Assembly (NCBI GenBank): GCA_031763025.1 | Contig: JASSKH010000020.1 | Coordinates: forward strand, 1,550,001-1,614,000 | DNA from: Macrocystis pyrifera | Lineage: Eukaryota > Sar > Phaeophyceae > Laminariales > Laminariaceae | Direction of reading: 5' to 3' | DNA length: 64,000 nt | Part shown: positions 59,101 through 64,000 of the stretch, piece by piece | Position numbering within the stretch: position 1 is the first letter of the stretch | How the letters are laid out: each line of letters starts with the position of its first letter | Made by a program: the position numbers and the translations under genes | The notes under the pieces: generated by a model | What the model was told of the DNA's origin: nothing | The model's input: only the letters and a program-made list of their open reading frames with translations | Databases searched by the model: none

Positions 59101-60537
59101 ATTATTTCACCGACCGCCTCCTACATTGAAAGCGAAACGACCGGCCTCAAACATACCGCAGTCAAACGTTTTGTGTTAGTGAAAGCAGCGTCTGGTCTTA
59201 AGTGAGTGTCTGGTGCCCTGAGCAATCGTGGAATCCATCCTACCCCTAAGGGTTTATCCCTCCGGGTCCCAAGTGTTGTTCCATATTACATACGTACGTC
59301 CATATCGTACGGCTTACTTCTTACGGGTATGGCCAAAAGCCAGGTTGGAATGTTGCATGACGACTAACAAAGATAGATCTTCCAGAGGTCGGGTTGATGA
59401 TTGCTTATGACGAGATTTCCTGACAACGACATAGCCAGATCGTCAAACAACCTGGAATTCTGATCCCCGCTTCACGACGTATTCGCTGGTATTAACATAA
59501 CCTCCAACCTAGAGCGGAAAGGCCGGCGGGGGGGTGTGAGGGTCCACATACCCCCGACGCCTGCACCCTGCACCTCGCTCAACGCATGTCTCTGATGTAA
59601 AAGGCTGAAACGCCTCCTCCCAGGCTGCACCCACGCATAGTCCCTCTACACTCTCAACATGGTGTTGCGTTGCCGCGAGTCCTGCTCTTGTCGTTAACCT
59701 TCGTAATTCTACCCCCCCCACCTCCCCATACAATGTAGACCAAAAACCGAGCATGAAGGTGGACCGCCTCACATGCGCACACATAGATACAGCATGGTCA
59801 CCCCAACATGTTCAATTCACATGAAGGTTGGGTCTTGTGAAAAGATACCCGTAAAACTATACCGATTTCCATTGGGCGGTGGAAATCTGGTCTGACATTA
59901 TTCCTAAAATCCCCGACATTACATACCAAGCGCTAAATGAAGGGGAGGGGTGGATGATACATGAAATTAAGTCAAGACCTATTATACTCATGAAACAAAC
60001 ACCTTGCATTTGATCGACCACATGACCTAAGAGAAGGAGCACCAAGCGGTACGTAGATATCTTGATATCTTGAAGGATAGAAGCCGGTACAAAATGTGGG
60101 GATTGTTGGCCAAGCTTTCGGCAGTGAAGGTCTACTCGGGAGCATTAGTGGGGTAGTTACCCATGGTGAAACGTACATATGACGGAGAAAGCGACGTACG
60201 GGGCATCCCGATGTGTGAGTAAGACTTTATGTTATACAAGCCGTCCTCGAACCTTGCACGGTGAAAATGACCTCCCTGGAGGAAAGTAACCAGTACAGCA
60301 GCGGGGCAAGAAGATAGAAGATACGATCGTGGGACGCCAGGATGGTTACCATGCAGATCGCCTGACACAAACGTGGGGTACTTGTGTTAAGGGTGTTGAA
60401 CTTGGCTCCAGGCTACGAGCCCGTGTTGGAGACACTATTTAGTGTGGTGCGCCGGCAAAAGAACGGAAAGACACCAGACCCTCAACGAGTACTAGGATTA
60501 GGAAGTCCCAGTAACTTGAACACTTCCCACTACCAAT
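56191..60537. other. No gene recognised; few weak exon candidates
   Basis: Apart from a foldback element and a partial M1 end near 58541-58578, only weak candidates are seen. A minus-strand frame at 57070-57330 is Cys-rich (GADWSVCATDGISCYAGGAF), and one at about 56945-57010 could be a terminal exon (GIATETSGEDARPPVLADL then TAA). Neither has a recognisable family. Confidence 0.35.
58998..59083 (+). mobile_element. Foldback element F2, copy 2
   Basis: 86 bp beginning TTGACCCTTTTTAGAGC and ending GCGGTTCTAGAAGGGTCAA, with the same inverted-end architecture as 56093-56190. Short GGGACTGCAGT...GGGTTAA pieces near 2180-2205 may be relics of the same family. Confidence 0.55.
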
Positions 60538-60796
60538 ATGAACACAAACAAGCTGGAGATATTCTCGGAAGAGATTAGGAGAAAGACGGTGAGGAAGGGG
60601 GGGGTGGAGAAAGAAAGATTGGCAGGGTAAAGTACCAGTAGTGCTGATATTTGGAGTTCCTAGCGACATGACAAGGATTGAGTTCAAGAGGAAGTGCGAC
60701 GAAGTAGGACTGTATTGCTTTGCAATAGGAAACGTAGAACGAGAGGGAAAACACTTTCGAGTCACTCTGAAGCTGAAAGCGAGCATGGAGTGGTAG
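60538..60796 (+). pseudogene. LINE 5' ORF1-like segment
   Basis: Starts MNTNKLEIFSEEIRRKTVRK in frame 1, slips at the G8 run, then reads KVPVVLIFGVPSDMTRIEF and FAIGNVEREGKHFRVTLKL to a TAG at 60794. The alternation of short strands and helices could be an RRM-like ORF1 domain, but that is a guess. The frame continues past the stop into the endonuclease ORF. Confidence 0.45.
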
Positions 60797-61080
60797 AGGA
60801 TAGAGACAGAAAAAGTGTCGTCATGGGTTAGAAGACTAGGATGGAGAGTATGTATCGCTAATGGAATAACGAAACTAAGACGTAGTCCTAGGGTGAACGA
60901 AGGTAGGGGGAGGCAGGAACCAGCAAGTGGCTCAAAGGGAATGGCGGAGAAACATAGGGGCGCAGAACAAGCAGACAAGAACAGGAACGGAAACGAAAAT
61001 AATGCTCAAAGAAGACATAACAGAAATACTCGTGGCGACAACGCAGAAAGAACAGGTAATACTAGAGCGGATATTGAAAC

Positions 61081-61870
61081 GAAAAGGAGGCTGAGAATAG
61101 GATCATGGAACGTATGTAGCTTCGCCATGGAAGAGCGCAAAAGAGTCGAAATTCCCGAACAAGTAAGTAAGCGCGACCTAGACATAATGGGAATTCAAGA
61201 GTCGTGGGAGAAAGAAGGAGGGGAGATAGGATCCAAAGTTGGAGAGTACGCATGGATAGGCAAAAAGAGGAAGGGACAGAATAGCAAGAATAGGGGGGCG
61301 GGGGGTGTGGGGTTCCTAGTCAAAGAATACCTGTGTGACATAATAGAGGTGATCAAAGACACTAAATTCGACGAAAGCATATGGATTAAGATTCCAGGGG
61401 AGCGGGGAGCGAACGATTACCTCTTAGGAACATATATATGCCCCCAGAGTCGAAGAATACGATAAAAGATATACAGAGGAAGTTCGGAGAAGTAGCAGTA
61501 GATGTACAGAAGTATAAGAGGCAAGGAGAAGTAGTACTATTGAGAGATTTTAACTCAAGAATTGGGAGGGCAAGCAAACTGAATGAGAACACTGGACAGT
61601 ATGGGGAAGTAACTAAGATTAAGAATGGGGAAGAGACGTTGAAGTTCCTCAAGCACAACGAGATGAAAACGTTGAACGACAGAGTAAAAAAGGCAGAACC
61701 GGAATGGACTAGACAGTGCATACAAAAGGGAGATTGTTCTATCCTTGACTTTATAGTAGTAGAAAATGGAAGTGGTAAGGAAACGGAACTACATGTATGC
61801 GCAGCGGACATAGGAACTACGGATCACTGTCTAATATGGACAGACAGTCAACAGACCAGAGTTATCAAAC
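61081..61870 (+). pseudogene. LINE APE-type endonuclease region
   Basis: Motifs in order: RIGSWNVCSF (Asn at 61109-61111), DIMGIQESW (Glu at 61199-61201), GAGGVGFLV, VVLLRDFNSRIG (61531-61566) and TTDHC (about 61816-61830). These are the Asn, Glu, Asp-Asn and Asp-His signatures of apurinic-like endonucleases, which nick target DNA for target-primed reverse transcription. The usual Gly of GDFN is Arg here. The frame shifts near 61432. Confidence 0.85.
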
Positions 61871-62587
61871 ATAGAAGAGGCAGGAAATTGTATCGATGGA
61901 GAATAGATAAACTAGAAGTACAAGAGAAACGGGAAGAGTTCCAAGAAGAGATGGCCAAAAATGCAGAGAAATTTTCCGAGCTGTTGGAAAGAATAGGTAC
62001 AACAAGGAACGATATAGAAAGGGATGATGCAGGAGCTAGGATAGTAGAAGGATGGGAGCAGTTGGTCAAGACCACAGCAAGTAAAGTAATAAGGAAGAAG
62101 AAGTTGTAGTGATAGTATGCAACAGAGCGGTAAAATGGTGGGATGAAGGAGTGAAAGAGGCCAAAAGAGCAAGGAGAAAGGCACACGCAAGGTATACATC
62201 GAGTAAAACTTCGACAGCCAGAAAGAAAGTAAAAGAGATGGTAGAGAAGAAGAAGAAAGGGATATGGAAAGACGTAGTAAATAAAAAAAATGAAGACTTT
62301 GAGGGCGGGATGAAGCAGATGTGGGTAGGGATAAAAGGGATACTTGGCAGACAAGCAGGAGAGGCAGACACGGGAATAGCTACTCCAAGAGCACAGAACG
62401 GTAACATGGTTAGTAGTTCGAAGGGGAACAGGGAGGTACTAATAGAGCATTACCGAAAGCTAGGAACACCCACAGCCAACGAAACGTTCGATGCAGAATT
62501 CGAGAAGGGAATCAACGCGTGGGCAGAGGCGAACGTAGCTACATCAGAAAGGGAAGACAGTGATTCGGGAGGGTTACAGAGAGAGTT

Positions 62588-63840
62588 CACAAGGGAAGAG
62601 GTAAAGAAGTGTGTAGCTCAACTTAAGAATAGAAAGGCAGCAGGGGCAGATCAAATAGTGAATGAATTTATGAAGTACGGGGGAGAAGGAATGCTTACCA
62701 TGATGGTTATGTTGTATAACTGGATATGGAAAAACGAGTACGCACCTAGGAGGTGGAGAGAAGGAGTAGTAGTAAATTTATTCAAGAAAGGAGATAAGGC
62801 TGACCCGGGGAACTATAGAGGGATAACGCTACTAGGCACAGTAGGCAAAACATTTTGTAAGATTTTGAACGATAGAATGGGAACGATGATGGAGAAGGAA
62901 GACAAAATAAGCGAAGGACAAGCAGGGTTTAGGCCGAACCGTAGCTGCGTAGACCATGTGTACAACTTAGGTAAGATTATTCAAGGTAGGAAAGACGCGG
63001 GACTAGCAACGTACTGATTATTTCTAGATGTGCAGCAAGCCTACGACACAGTATGGAGAAATGGATTGTGGAAAAAACTGTGGGAAATAGGAATCAGAGG
63101 AATATGTGGAGAATGATGAAAAAGATGACGGAATGTGCGAGAAGTGCTGTGATGCTGGACGGGGAAATATCGAAGTATGTTGATGTTTTACAAGATGTTG
63201 CACAGGGATGTACGTTGTCACCTAACTTATTCAAGATATATATTAACGACCCGATAGTAGCAGTCGAGGGAGCAAGGCAGGGAGTCACGGTAGGGGAAGA
63301 TACGGTGTCGGGATTGATGTTTGCGGATGACTTCGTGGGGATATCAGAAACACCCGAAGGATTGCCGAAACAAATAGAGAAGGCGCTAGAATACACCAGG
63401 AAATGGAGGGTGACGGCGAACGTCAAGAAATGCGCAGTAGTTGTTTGCAACGAAGATAAGGTAATCCCGGTAAATTTCAGTTGGAAGTGGGGAGAAGATG
63501 AATTGCCGATCGTAGACCAGTATACATACCTTGACGTAGAGACCTCAAAAGACTGCTCTTGGGATACACATAAAGCAAAAGTAATAGGAAAGGGTAAGGC
63601 ACAAGTAGGCAAGATGGATGCGATCCTAACAGACCCGAGCCTTGACACTAGGATTAAGAGATGTATCTTGATGAATGTGATAGTACCAAAGCTAGAATAT
63701 GCAGGACAAGTATGGGGAGGGAACGCGAAACTCGTAAAACAGTTGGAAACAGTACAAATGACAGCAGCTAAAAAAATCCTAAGATGCTCAAGTACGACTA
63801 GTAGTACAGTATTAAGAGCAGAACTGGGAATGCGCCCACT
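62588..63840 (+). pseudogene. LINE reverse transcriptase region
   Basis: Recognisable RT blocks: LKNRKAAGADQIVNEFMKYG, NLFKKGDKADPGNYRGITLL, QAGFRPNRSCVDHVYNL, FLDVQQAYDTVW (63021-63056), VAQGCTLSPNLFKIYIND and the catalytic FADD box (63320-63331). The region continues with KWRVTANVKKCAVVV and GMRPLKTNRDM. A TGA at 63015 separates the GFRPNRS block from the first catalytic Asp block, and a frameshift follows near 63100. Confidence 0.9.
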
Positions 63841-64000
63841 CAAGACAAATAGAGACATGAGAAAGTTGAACTGGCAATATAAAGTAAGGAACATGCCAAA
63901 AACGAGGTTGCCAGCCATAGTTGATAAAGCTGTATGGGAGAAAGTATCAAATGGACGAGCTGGAATAAGGTGGGATGGCGTAGTTGAGAAAGTATGGAAG

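Larger units (their letters stand above)
60538..64000 (+). pseudogene. Decayed LINE (non-LTR) retrotransposon with APE endonuclease and reverse transcriptase
   Basis: Plus-strand element running off the window end. The coding potential is spread over frames: an ORF1-like start at 60538, endonuclease from about 61081, reverse transcriptase from about 62588 and a C-terminal part to 64000. Lesions I can see are a frame slip at a G8 run (60597-60604), TAG at 60794, a frameshift at a TA repeat near 61432, TAG plus frameshift at 62107, TGA at 63015 and a frameshift near 63100. The purine-rich coding strand is typical of LINEs. The clade cannot be assigned without a tree, and neither element end is certain. 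Confidence 0.92.

Overview
The window is eukaryotic nuclear DNA. It has spliced genes with GT-AG introns, tRNA-derived SINEs with poly-A tails, a decayed LINE, MITE-like foldback elements and many tandem repeats. No prokaryotic operon structure, rRNA gene or confident tRNA gene was seen. An intron-rich alga, most plausibly a stramenopile such as a brown alga, is my best guess. That rests only on a GH81 laminarinase-type beta-1,3-glucanase with short exons and introns mostly of 0.4-1.8 kb; the taxon is inferred.

Layout. (1) 1-15 kb is a repeat-rich region: nine copies of one tRNA-derived SINE, two copies of a foldback MITE (one split by a SINE), a second repeat family also interrupted by SINEs, and one exon on the minus strand coding for the first PQ-loop of a small membrane protein (11909-12046). 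(2) 15-24.6 kb is intergenic-looking DNA with several tandem and dispersed repeats and a GC-rich island at 17.0-18.5 kb. (3) 25.0-27.1 kb contains protein-like but broken reading frames in A/C-rich sequence, possibly a decayed gene or mobile element. (4) 27640-54471, minus strand, is one large gene that I could reconstruct completely: 25 exons and 24 GT-AG introns encoding a secreted protein of about 1124 residues (signal peptide, GH81 endo-beta-1,3-glucanase domain, two CBM6 modules). (5) 54.5-60.5 kb is mostly unassigned, with foldback elements. (6) 60538-64000 is a plus-strand LINE-type retrotransposon with APE endonuclease and reverse transcriptase, broken by several stops and frameshifts and running off the window.

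The GH81-CBM6-CBM6 gene is the main biological content. The catalytic Asp/His/Glu motifs are intact, and the two CBM6 modules share the same exon phases, which indicates duplication of an exon block. One extra base in the first CBM6 (exon 21, near 32318-32321) breaks the frame. It is either a sequencing error or a real lesion that would leave the catalytic domain but remove most of the binding modules.
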